DNA from: Streptomyces sp. 135
Lineage (GTDB): Bacteria > Actinomycetota > Actinomycetes > Streptomycetales > Streptomycetaceae
DNA length: 64,000 bases
Direction of reading: 5' to 3'
Assembly (NCBI RefSeq): GCF_020026305.1
Contig: NZ_CP075691.1
Coordinates: 5,208,001-5,272,000 of the forward strand
Shown here: piece after piece, positions 24,094 to 31,850 of the stretch
Layout: each line of letters opens with the position of its first letter
Numbering within the stretch: position 1 is the stretch's first letter
Translations under genes and position numbers: made by a program
The notes under the pieces: model-generated
Seen by the model: only the letters and a program-made list of their open reading frames with translations
Databases searched by the model: none
Told to the model about the DNA's origin: nothing

Positions 24094-25674
24094 ATCGACG
24101 CGTCCACCAACCCTCCGCCCATCGCCGTCGAACTCGCCGGCATCACCAAGCGCTTCCCCGGAGTCGTGGCCAACCACGACATCCACCTCACCGTCCGCAA
24201 GGGCACCGTCCACGCCCTCGTCGGCGAGAACGGCGCCGGCAAGTCGACGCTGATGAAGATCCTCTACGGCATGCAGAAGCCGGACGAGGGCACCATCACC
24301 GTCGACGGCGAGCAGGTGTCCTTCGCCGGTCCCGCCGACGCCATCGCGCGCGGCATCGGCATGGTGCACCAGCACTTCATGCTCGCCGACCAGCTGACGG
24401 TGCTGGAGAACATCGTTCTCGGCAGCGAGAAGCTGCACGGCATCGGCGGCGCGGCCCGCCGCAGGATCGTCGAGCTGTCCGACCGGTACGGCCTCGGGGT
24501 GCGCCCCGACGCGTACGTGGAGGACCTCGGCGTCGCCGACCGCCAGCGCGTGGAGATCCTCAAGGTCCTCTACCGCGGCGCCACCACGCTGATCCTCGAC
24601 GAGCCCACGGCCGTCCTCGTGCCGCAGGAGGTCGACGCGCTCTTCGACAACCTCCGCGGGCTCAAGTCCGAGGGCCTGTCGGTCATCTTCATCTCGCACA
24701 AGCTGGGCGAGGTGCTGTCCGTCGCCGACGACATCACCGTCATCCGGCGCGGTACGACGGTCGGCACGGCGATCCCGTCCGAGACGACGCCGCGCCAGCT
24801 CGCCGAGCTCATGGTCGGCAGCGAACTGCCCACCCCCGAGACCGCGGAGTCGACGGTCACCGACCGCCCGATGATCCAGGTCGAGGGCCTCAAGCTGCTC
24901 GCCGACGGCGGGTCGGGCCGCGCCCTGCTCGACGACATCTCCTTCACGATCCACGAGGGAGAGGTCCTCGGCATCGCGGGCGTCGAGGGCAACGGCCAGA
25001 CCGAGCTGATCGACGCGCTCATCGGCCTCAAGCACGCCGACTCCGGCGTGATCCGCATGGCGGGCGAGGACATCACCGCCGTACCGACGCGCAAGCGCCG
25101 CGAGGACGGCATCGGGTACATCCCCGAGGACCGCCACCGCCACGGCCTCCTCCTGGAGTCCCCGCTGTGGGAGAACCGCATCCTCGGCCACGTCACGGAA
25201 AAGCCGAACGCGCGCGGGTTCCTGCTGGACCTCAAGGGCGCCCAGGCCGACACCCGCCGCATCGTCGAGGAGTACGACGTCCGTACGCCCGGCATCGACG
25301 TGACGGCCGCCTCGCTGTCCGGCGGCAACCAGCAGAAGCTGATCGTCGGCCGCGAGATGAGCCACAAGCCGCGCTTTTTGATCGCCGCCCACCCCACCCG
25401 TGGCGTGGACGTCGGCGCGCAGGCGCAGATCTGGGACCAGATCCGCGAGGCCCGCCGCGAGGGCCTCGCCGTACTGCTGATCTCCGCCGACCTGGACGAG
25501 TTGATCGGCCTCTCCGACACCCTCCGCGTGATCTACCGCGGACGGCTCGTGGCGGACGCCGACCCGGCCACCATCACACCCGAGGAGCTGGGGTCGGCGA
25601 TGACGGGTGCCGCCTCCGGTCACCTGGAACACGTCGAGTCCGGTGACGGCTCCGAGGAGGACGAGACCCGATGA
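24094..25674 (+). CDS. Nucleoside ABC importer ATPase (two ABC domains), apparent ATC start
   Basis: A sugar/nucleoside-type ATPase with two fused nucleotide-binding domains (about 526 residues). Domain 1 has Walker A GENGAGKSTLMK, LSVSG-like region replaced by EDLGVADRQRVEILKVL, and Walker B LILDEPTAVL. Domain 2 has SLSGGNQQKLIVGREM and a degenerate Walker B FLIAAHPTRGVDVGAQ, as in RbsA/YufO relatives. The conserved beginning VELAGITKRFPGV lies upstream of the first usable ATG/GTG (24166). The only start-like codon with a good ribosome site (AGGAG, 8 bases away) is ATC at 24094, giving a protein starting (M)DASTNPPPIAVEL. A rare AUC start, or an ATG-to-ATC change or error, must be assumed. 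It overlaps permease 1 by 4 bp. Confidence 0.9.
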   Translation: MDASTNPPPIAVELAGITKRFPGVVANHDIHLTVRKGTVHALVGENGAGKSTLMKILYGMQKPDEGTITVDGEQVSFAGPADAIARGIGMVHQHFMLADQLTVLENIVLGSEKLHGIGGAARRRIVELSDRYGLGVRPDAYVEDLGVADRQRVEILKVLYRGATTLILDEPTAVLVPQEVDALFDNLRGLKSEGLSVIFISHKLGEVLSVADDITVIRRGTTVGTAIPSETTPRQLAELMVGSELPTPETAESTVTDRPMIQVEGLKLLADGGSGRALLDDISFTIHEGEVLGIAGVEGNGQTELIDALIGLKHADSGVIRMAGEDITAVPTRKRREDGIGYIPEDRHRHGLLLESPLWENRILGHVTEKPNARGFLLDLKGAQADTRRIVEEYDVRTPGIDVTAASLSGGNQQKLIVGREMSHKPRFLIAAHPTRGVDVGAQAQIWDQIREARREGLAVLLISADLDELIGLSDTLRVIYRGRLVADADPATITPEELGSAMTGAASGHLEHVESGDGSEEDETR

Positions 25675-26828
25675 AGAAGTTCGACAAGGAGCGCTTGCTC
25701 CTCGCCGTGGCCGGACCGGTCATCGCGCTGATCGTGGCCGTGGTGCTGACCTCGGGCGTGCTGCTCGCCTCGGGCAAGAGCCCGATCGAGCCCTACACCC
25801 TGATGTTCGAGCAGGCCACCTACTCCGACGTCCAGGTACTGATCATCAACCAGGCCGGGATGTACTACCTGGCCGCCCTCGCGGTGGCCATCGGCTTCCG
25901 GATGAACCTGTTCAACATCGGTGTCGACGGCCAGTACCGCCTCGCCGCGATGATCACCGCGGTCGTCGGCGCGCACGTCGCGCTGCCCGCCGCGCTCCAG
26001 ATCCCGCTGCTGATCGTGGTCGCCATGCTCACCGGTGCCTTCTGGGCCGGTATCGCGGGCCTGCTGAAGACCACCCGGGGCGTCAGCGAGGTCGTCGCGA
26101 CGATCATGCTCAACGCCATCGCGACGAGCGTCATCGGCTACCTCACGCTCACCAAGAACTTCGGCGTGCCGGTCGGCAACAACCAGACCACCGGCGTGAT
26201 GAAGGAGTCGGGCTGGTTCCCCGGCATCAAGCTGGCGGGTGGCGAGGTCTACGGCTTCGTCTTCGTCGCCGTCCTCGCGGGCGTCCTGTACTGGCTGGTC
26301 CTCAACCGCACCCGCTTCGGCTTCGACCTGCGCGCCACCGGCGCCTCCGAGTCGGCCGCCGCGGCCAGCGGTGTCAACGCCAAGCGCATGGCGCTCACCG
26401 CCATGCTGATCTCGGGCGCGGTCGCGGGCCTCTCCGGCATGCCGATCCTGCTCGGCGACACCCACACCTACAGCCTCAGCTTCCCCTCGGGGCTCGGCTT
26501 CATCGGCATCGGCATCGCGCTGCTCGGCCGCAACAACCCGGTCGGCATCGCGCTCGCCGCCCTGCTCTGGGCCTTCCTCGACAAGGCGTCGCCCGCCCTC
26601 GACTACGCCCAGCCGGAGCCGTACGACAAGGAGATCGCGGTGATCATGCAGGGCATCATCGTGATCGCGGTCGTCGTCTCCTACGAGGCCGTACGCCGCT
26701 GGGGCCTGCGCCGCCAGCAGCAGCGCGTGGGCGAGGAACTGGCCGCCGCCGCACGGGCCAACGCCGAGAACGGCAACACCGGCACCAACGGCACCAACGA
26801 CACCGTGAAGGAGGCGACTTCCCGATGA
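25671..26828 (+). CDS. Nucleoside ABC importer permease 1
   Basis: A 385-residue membrane permease of the branched-chain/ribose superfamily (BPD_transp_2), similar in layout to YufP/NupB. About nine helices; the family region reads GMYYLAALAVAIGFRMNLFNIGVDGQYRL and LLKTTRGVSEVVATIMLNAIA, the EAA-like loop of these permeases. A charged cytosolic tail ends in an Asn/Gly/Thr-rich stretch (ENGNTGTNGTND). The ATG overlaps the ATPase stop (ATGA), so translation is coupled. It pairs with permease 2 to form the transmembrane channel. Confidence 0.93.
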   Translation: MKKFDKERLLLAVAGPVIALIVAVVLTSGVLLASGKSPIEPYTLMFEQATYSDVQVLIINQAGMYYLAALAVAIGFRMNLFNIGVDGQYRLAAMITAVVGAHVALPAALQIPLLIVVAMLTGAFWAGIAGLLKTTRGVSEVVATIMLNAIATSVIGYLTLTKNFGVPVGNNQTTGVMKESGWFPGIKLAGGEVYGFVFVAVLAGVLYWLVLNRTRFGFDLRATGASESAAAASGVNAKRMALTAMLISGAVAGLSGMPILLGDTHTYSLSFPSGLGFIGIGIALLGRNNPVGIALAALLWAFLDKASPALDYAQPEPYDKEIAVIMQGIIVIAVVVSYEAVRRWGLRRQQQRVGEELAAAARANAENGNTGTNGTNDTVKEATSR

Positions 26829-28087
26829 GCACGGCATCCGTGGTCAAGCCCCCGGCCAAGCAGCCCGCGCCGGGCCGCCGCCGCATCTCGCTCCCCGTCC
26901 TCCTGCTGATCATCGCGGGCGTCCTGGTGCTGACCTCCGTGGTCCGCATGATCACCGGCGCCGACGGCATCACGTCCACCGGCCAGATGTCGACGGCCCT
27001 GCAACTCGCCGTACCCATCGGCCTCGCGGGCCTCGGCGGCCTGTGGGCCGAGCGGGCGGGCGTGGTCAACATCGGCCTCGAAGGCATGCTGATCCTCGGC
27101 ACCTGGTTCGGCGCCTGGGCCGGTTTCCAGTGGGGCCCGTGGGTCGGCGTCCTGTTCGGCATCGCCGGCGGCGCCCTCGGCGGTCTGCTGCACGCGATCG
27201 TGACGGTCACCTTCAATGTCAACCACATCGTCTCCGGTGTGGCCCTCAACATCCTCGCCCTCGGCGCCACGCGCTACCTGGCCACCTTCGCCTTCGAGGG
27301 CGAGGAGGGCGGTACGTCCAAGCAGTCGCCGCCCGTCGAATCGCTCGGCAGCTTCTCCGTGCCGGGCCTGTCCGACTGGCTCGCCGACCTCAACGGCAAG
27401 CACTGGTTCCTGGTCTCCGACCTCGCGGGCCTGCTCGGCGGCCTGTTCACCAACCTGTCGCCGCTCACCGTCGTCGCCGTCGCCATGGTGCCGCTGAGCT
27501 GGTGGGTGCTGTGGCGCACCTCCTTCGGCCTGCGGCTGCGCTCCTGCGGCGAGAACCCGATCGCCGCCGAGTCGCTCGGCGTGAACGTCTACAAGTACAA
27601 GTACCTGGCCGTCGTCATCTCCGGCGGCCTCGCGGGCCTCGGCGGCGCGTTCCTCTCCCTGGTCGCCTCCAACATCTACCTGGAGGGCCAGACCGGCGGC
27701 CGCGGCTACATCGGCCTCGCCGCGATGATCTTCGGCAACTGGATGCCGGGCGGACTCGCGCTCGGCGCGGGCCTGTTCGGTTACACCGACAGCCTGAAGC
27801 TCCGGGGCGGCGGCACGAACGTCCACGCGCTGCTGCTGCTCATCGCGATCCTGCTGGTCATCGGCGCGGTCTACCTCGCCTGGCGCAAGCGGTACGTCCC
27901 CGCGGTGCTCACCGCGGCCGTCTCCGCGCTGATGTTCCTGTGGTACGGCTTGACCGACGAGGTGCCCAACCAGGTTGTCACCGCCACCCCGTACGTGGTG
28001 ACCCTGCTGGTCCTCTCGCTCTCCGCCCAGCGGCTGCGGATGCCGAAGGCGGACGGAATGCCGTACCGAAGGGGACAAGGAAAGTGA
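26825..28087 (+). CDS. Nucleoside ABC importer permease 2
   Basis: A 420-residue membrane permease (YufQ/NupC-like in layout) with about ten helices. Conserved patches are GLGGLWAERAGVVNIGLEGMLI, NVNHIVSGVALNILALG, LRSCGENPIAAESLGVNV and GGRGYIGLAAMIFGNWMPGG. The ATG overlaps the permease 1 stop by 4 bp, and its own stop overlaps the cdd GTG. With the BMP lipoprotein and the ATPase it makes a complete nucleoside importer. Confidence 0.93.
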   Translation: MSTASVVKPPAKQPAPGRRRISLPVLLLIIAGVLVLTSVVRMITGADGITSTGQMSTALQLAVPIGLAGLGGLWAERAGVVNIGLEGMLILGTWFGAWAGFQWGPWVGVLFGIAGGALGGLLHAIVTVTFNVNHIVSGVALNILALGATRYLATFAFEGEEGGTSKQSPPVESLGSFSVPGLSDWLADLNGKHWFLVSDLAGLLGGLFTNLSPLTVVAVAMVPLSWWVLWRTSFGLRLRSCGENPIAAESLGVNVYKYKYLAVVISGGLAGLGGAFLSLVASNIYLEGQTGGRGYIGLAAMIFGNWMPGGLALGAGLFGYTDSLKLRGGGTNVHALLLLIAILLVIGAVYLAWRKRYVPAVLTAAVSALMFLWYGLTDEVPNQVVTATPYVVTLLVLSLSAQRLRMPKADGMPYRRGQGK

Positions 28088-28485
28088 CGACTGCCGCCGA
28101 GGACACCGACTGGGACGCCCTGCGGGAAGCCGCGCGCGAGGCGATGTCCCGTGCGTACGCGCCCTATTCGGGGTTCCCGGTCGGCGCCGCGGCCCTGGTC
28201 GACGACGGCAGGACGGTCTCCGGCTGCAATGTGGAGAACGCCTCCTACGGCCTCGGCCTGTGCGCCGAGTGCGGCCTGGTCTCGCAGCTCCAGCTGACCG
28301 GCGGCGGCCGCCTCACCCACTTCACGTGCGTGGACGGCAAGGGCGAGATCCTGATGCCGTGCGGCCGCTGCCGCCAGCTGCTGTACGAGTTCGGGGGCGC
28401 CGAGCTGCTCCTGGAGACGTCGTCGGGCGTGCGGACGCTGGGCGACATGCTGCCGGACGCGTTCGGGCCGCAGCACCTGAACTGA
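28084..28485 (+). CDS. cdd: Cytidine deaminase
   Basis: A 133-residue zinc enzyme that converts (deoxy)cytidine to (deoxy)uridine. The zinc and catalytic motif CAECGLVSQL supplies the first Cys and the Glu, and PCGRCRQLL supplies the other two Cys; SGFPVGAAALV and GCNVENASYGLGLCAE are also typical of the small tetrameric class. The GTG overlaps the permease 2 stop (GTGA). It is the last gene of the importer operon, so imported cytidine is deaminated at once. A nested hairpin follows. Confidence 0.95.
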   Translation: MTTAAEDTDWDALREAAREAMSRAYAPYSGFPVGAAALVDDGRTVSGCNVENASYGLGLCAECGLVSQLQLTGGGRLTHFTCVDGKGEILMPCGRCRQLLYEFGGAELLLETSSGVRTLGDMLPDAFGPQHLN

Positions 28486-28490
28486 ACGCG

Positions 28491-28539
28491 GGCCCCGCAC
28501 TCCTGAGATCCGGGGATCTGTGATCTTGGGTGCGGGGCC
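28491..28539. terminator. Nested hairpin terminator after cdd
   Basis: GGCCCCGCAC (28491-28500) pairs with GTGCGGGGCC (28530-28539), enclosing a second stem AGATCC-GG-GGATCT (28506-28519). It ends the importer operon just before the deoA promoter. Confidence 0.8.
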
Positions 28540-28555
28540 GCCTTCATCTCGCGCG

Positions 28556-28571
28556 TCTATGCGCGTAGAGT
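28556..28571 (+). promoter_or_regulatory. Nucleoside-regulon operator and -10 element, deoA
   Basis: TCTATGCGCGTAGA (28556-28569) is a near-perfect palindrome overlapping a TAGAGT -10-like hexamer (28566-28571). The deoA ATG follows 50 bp later, after a normal ribosome site. Confidence 0.8.
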
Positions 28572-28621
28572 CGCGAAGGTACTGACGTACGTACGCCGTT
28601 GTACTGCTGGAAGGACATGCC

Positions 28622-29899
28622 ATGGACGTCATCTCCGTCATCCGCACCAAGCGTGACCGGGGCGAACTCAGCGACGAGCAGATCGACTGGGTCATCGACG
28701 CGTACACGCGCGGCGCGGTCGCCGACGAGCAGATGTCGTCCCTGGCGATGGCCATCCTCCTGAACGGCATGAACCGCAAGGAGATCGCCCGCTGGACCGC
28801 CGCGATGATCGCGTCCGGCGAGCGCATGGACTTCTCCTCGCTGTCCCGCCCCACCGCCGACAAGCACTCCACGGGCGGCGTCGGCGACAAGATCACGCTG
28901 CCGCTCGCCCCGCTGGTCGCCGCCTGCGGCGCGGCCGTCCCGCAGCTGTCCGGCCGTGGCCTCGGCCACACCGGCGGCACCCTCGACAAGCTGGAGGCCA
29001 TCCCCGGCTGGCGCGCGCTGCTCTCCAACGAGGAGATGCTGAACGTCCTCGACGGCGTCGGCTCGGTGATCTGCGCGGCGGGCGACGGCCTGGCACCGGC
29101 CGACAAGAAGCTGTACGCGCTGCGCGACGTGACCGGCACGGTGGAGGCGATCCCGCTGATCGCGTCGTCCATCATGTCGAAGAAGATCGCCGAGGGGACG
29201 GGCTCGCTGGTCCTGGACGTGAAGGTCGGCACCGGTGCCTTCATGAAGAACCTCGACGACGCGCGTGAACTGGCCTCCACGATGGTGGAGTTGGGCACGG
29301 ACAGCGGCGTACGCACGGTGGCGCTCCTCACGGACATGTCGACGCCGCTCGGCCTGACGGCGGGCAACGCCCTCGAAGTCCGCGAGTCGGTCGAGGTCCT
29401 GGCGGGCGGCGGCCCGGCGGACGTGGTCGAACTGACCCTGGCTCTCGCCCGCGAGATGCTGGACGCGGCGGGCCTGAAGGACGCCGACCCGGCGAAGGCG
29501 CTGGCCGACGGATCGGCGATGGACGTATGGCGCCGCATGATCGCGGCGCAGGGCGGCGACCCGGACGCGAAGCTGCCGGTGGCGCGCGAGCAGCATGTGG
29601 TGACGGCGCCGTCGTCCGGCGTCCTGACCCGTCTGGACGCGTACGACATCGGCGTCGCCGCCTGGCGCCTCGGCGCGGGCCGCGCCCGCAAGGAGGACGT
29701 CGTCCAGGCGGGCGCGGGCGTCGAACTCCACGCGAAGCCGGGTGAGACGGTGGAGGCGGGTGCGCCGCTGCTGACCTTGCACACGGACACGCCGGAGCGG
29801 TTCGCGTACGCGCTGGAGTCGGTGGAGGGGGCGTTCGACATCGCCCCCGCGGGGACGGCGTTCTCGGCGACGCCGATCGTGCGGGACCGGATCGGCTAG
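28622..29899 (+). CDS. deoA: Thymidine (pyrimidine-nucleoside) phosphorylase
   Basis: A 425-residue cytosolic enzyme that splits thymidine or deoxyuridine with phosphate into base and 2-deoxyribose-1-phosphate. The family signature is SGRGLGHTGGTLDKLEAIPG. Other marks are DKHSTGGVGDKITLPLAP (phosphate site), MSKKIAEGTGSLVLDVKVGTGAF and the C-terminal barrel-hammerhead domain (VQAGAGVELHAKPGETVEAG). GGAAGGA precedes the ATG. It has its own operator promoter and a hairpin behind it. The product feeds the PGM2-type mutase and deoC. Confidence 0.96.
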   Translation: MDVISVIRTKRDRGELSDEQIDWVIDAYTRGAVADEQMSSLAMAILLNGMNRKEIARWTAAMIASGERMDFSSLSRPTADKHSTGGVGDKITLPLAPLVAACGAAVPQLSGRGLGHTGGTLDKLEAIPGWRALLSNEEMLNVLDGVGSVICAAGDGLAPADKKLYALRDVTGTVEAIPLIASSIMSKKIAEGTGSLVLDVKVGTGAFMKNLDDARELASTMVELGTDSGVRTVALLTDMSTPLGLTAGNALEVRESVEVLAGGGPADVVELTLALAREMLDAAGLKDADPAKALADGSAMDVWRRMIAAQGGDPDAKLPVAREQHVVTAPSSGVLTRLDAYDIGVAAWRLGAGRARKEDVVQAGAGVELHAKPGETVEAGAPLLTLHTDTPERFAYALESVEGAFDIAPAGTAFSATPIVRDRIG

Positions 29900-29955
29900 G
29901 GGGTCGGGGCCAGGGGCTGCGGGAGCGCCTCTGGCCAGGACTTACTCGCACGGGT

Positions 29956-29989
29956 GAACGGGATCGGTGGACCGCCGCCGGTCCCGTTC
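29956..29989. terminator. Hairpin terminator after deoA
   Basis: GAACGGGA (29956-29963) and TCCCGTTC (29982-29989) form an 8-bp stem around a G/C-rich loop with some further pairing (CGG/CCG). It lies between deoA and the Uma2 gene. Confidence 0.6.
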
Positions 29990-30030
29990 GGCATGCTGGG
30001 ATCGGTGACGCACCGAAAGAGGAGACCGCC

Positions 30031-30615
30031 ATGAGCGCACTCACCGTAGGCCACGAACCCGGCCAGGACTGGGACGACCTCGTCCGGCTCTGGGAGGAGA
30101 TGGAGTGGCCCGAGGGCAGCAAGGTGGAGATCATCGAAGGGGTCATCACCGGGTCGCCGAGCCCGGCCAATCGCCACAACCTCGTCGCGGAGAAAGTGCA
30201 CCGCCTGTTGTACTCCGTGCTTCCGGATGACTGGGGCGTCTTTCAGCCCCTGTCCGTCGCCGTGCCCCCGAAGCTCGGCATGTTCATCCCCGACCTCGTC
30301 GTGATCCCCCTCGCGGAAGTGGAAGCTCCGGGGACGTATGTTCCGGCCGCCGCCGCCGAACTCGTCGTCGAGGTGACCTCCCCCTCCAACGCCCGTCACG
30401 ACCGCGTCAGCAAGCCCGCTGCCTACGCCGCCGCAGGCATCCCCCTCTACCTCCTCATCGACCGCTGGGCGCCCGGCGGCCCCACCATCACCCTGTACGG
30501 CGAGCCCGCGGGTGACGTCTACCGGGTCATCCAGGCCTGCAAGTTCGGTGAGACCGTGCGAATCCCCGGCCCCTTCGACCTGGACGTCGACACGAGCGCC
30601 TTCCCCCAGGACTGA
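30031..30615 (+). CDS. Uma2-family (DUF820) PD-(D/E)xK endonuclease-like protein
   Basis: A 194-residue protein with the restriction-endonuclease-like core of Uma2 proteins: KVEIIEGVITGSPSPANRHN (first Glu/Gly patch), IPDLVVIP (catalytic Asp), AELVVEVTSPSNARHDRVSK (E-x-S/T plus distal Lys). The role of this abundant family is unknown, and many copies are scattered in Streptomyces genomes. AAAGAGGAG precedes the ATG. No toxin-antitoxin partner or transposase is beside it. Confidence 0.85.
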   Translation: MSALTVGHEPGQDWDDLVRLWEEMEWPEGSKVEIIEGVITGSPSPANRHNLVAEKVHRLLYSVLPDDWGVFQPLSVAVPPKLGMFIPDLVVIPLAEVEAPGTYVPAAAAELVVEVTSPSNARHDRVSKPAAYAAAGIPLYLLIDRWAPGGPTITLYGEPAGDVYRVIQACKFGETVRIPGPFDLDVDTSAFPQD

Positions 30616-30649
30616 CCCGCGCCGGGCGTCGAACCTCCCGTGATCCGAC

Positions 30650-30681
30650 TTGACCCGTCCCCCGAGGGACGGGTTTAGCGT
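30650..30681 (+). promoter_or_regulatory. MerR-type promoter with perfect operator between -35 and -10
   Basis: The -35 is TTGACC (30650-30655) and the -10 is TTAGCG or TAGCGT (30675-30681), separated by 19-20 bp, the long spacer typical of MerR-controlled promoters. The spacer holds ACCCGTCCC-CCGA-GGGACGGGT (30653-30674), a perfect 9-bp inverted repeat. It directly precedes the MerR-peroxiredoxin gene and implies autoregulation. Confidence 0.85.
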
Positions 30682-30704
30682 TCGGGACGAACGAGGAGGT
30701 GCAC

Positions 30705-31709
30705 ATGCGTGCGGGTGAAGCGGCCGCGGCCGCCGGTGTGACGATCAAGGCGCTGCGCTACTACGAGGACTGCGGGTTGCTCAGCCCCGGCCGCGCGGCC
30801 AACGGCTACCGCGAATACAGCACCGAGGACGTCCGGCTGGCGCAGGAGATCCGCGGGCTCGGGGCGCTCGGCCTCACGCCCTCGGAGACGCGGCCGTTCC
30901 TGGCCTGCCTGCGTGCCGGCCACGAGACGGGCGATCACTGCGCGGAGTCCCTGGCCGCCTACCAGCAGAAGATCGAGGCGCTCGACCTCCTCATCGACCG
31001 GCTGACCACCGGCCGGGACCAGCTGATCCGCCGCAGGGACGCGGCGGCCCGGCGCGGTTTCCCCTCCGCCACCCAGAACCCGATGAAGGAGCCCGACGAG
31101 ATGTTGCCCCGGACCGATTCCCTCCCTCAGGCCGATTCCCTCCCCCAGGCCGACCCGCTGCCTTCCGGTCTGCCCGCCCCCGTGGACGACGGCGGCGCCG
31201 CCCACCTGCCCGGCCGTACGCTCCCGCCGCTGTCGTTCACCGGCACCGACGGCCGCGACATCCGCCTGGACGCCGTCTCCGAAGGCCGCTGGGTGCTGTT
31301 CTGCTACCCGCTGACCGGGGACCCGGCGGCCGACATCCCGGAGGGCTGGAACGAGATCCCCGGCGCCCGCGGCTGCAGCCAGGAGGCGTGCAGCTTCCGC
31401 GACAACCTGGCCGCGCTGCGGGCCGAGGGCGTCGACCGCGTCCTCGCCCTGTCCTCGGACCGGGCCGACTACCAGCAGGCGCTCGTGGACCGGCTGCACC
31501 TGCCCTACCCGATGCTCTCCGACCCCGGGCTCACGCTCGCGGACGCGTTGCGGCTCCCCACGTTCGAGGCCGACGGGCAGACGCTCTACCGGCGCCTGAC
31601 CCTCGTTCTGCGCGGCGCCACCATCGAGCACGTCTTCTATCCGGTCTTCCCGCCGGACACCCACGCCGACGAGGTGGCGCAGTGGTTCCGGGACCACCGG
31701 GACGCCTGA
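30705..31709 (+). CDS. MerR-family regulator fused to a peroxiredoxin (BCP/AhpC-TSA-type) domain
   Basis: A 334-residue fusion. Residues about 1-110 are a MerR DNA-binding and coiled-coil region (GEAAAAAGVTIKALRYYEDC, ANGYREYSTEDVRLA). Residues about 125-155 are a linker with the repeat DSLPQADSLPQADPLP. Residues about 160-334 are a thioredoxin-fold redoxin domain (LPPLSFTGTDGRDIRLDAV, WVLFCYPLTG, GCSQEACSFRDNLAALRAEG). Cys224 and Cys229 have the C-x4-C spacing of BCP peroxiredoxins, so peroxide oxidation could form an internal disulfide and switch DNA binding. The ATG at 30705 follows GAGGAGGT. The promoter carries a perfect MerR operator. No other target gene sits beside it; regulation of distant genes is possible. 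Confidence 0.88.
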   Translation: MRAGEAAAAAGVTIKALRYYEDCGLLSPGRAANGYREYSTEDVRLAQEIRGLGALGLTPSETRPFLACLRAGHETGDHCAESLAAYQQKIEALDLLIDRLTTGRDQLIRRRDAAARRGFPSATQNPMKEPDEMLPRTDSLPQADSLPQADPLPSGLPAPVDDGGAAHLPGRTLPPLSFTGTDGRDIRLDAVSEGRWVLFCYPLTGDPAADIPEGWNEIPGARGCSQEACSFRDNLAALRAEGVDRVLALSSDRADYQQALVDRLHLPYPMLSDPGLTLADALRLPTFEADGQTLYRRLTLVLRGATIEHVFYPVFPPDTHADEVAQWFRDHRDA

Positions 31710-31850
31710 CCGGCCAAGGCGGGGAGCGCCCGGCACGCCGGGCCGGCTCTGCCCGTCCGGTCGCGGCTTTCTGCCCTCGCGTACCTGGCCCCGCCGCCCC
31801 GCACCCCGTATGCAGGAGGGGAGTCGCAACCCGCGCGGGGAGAGGTCACC

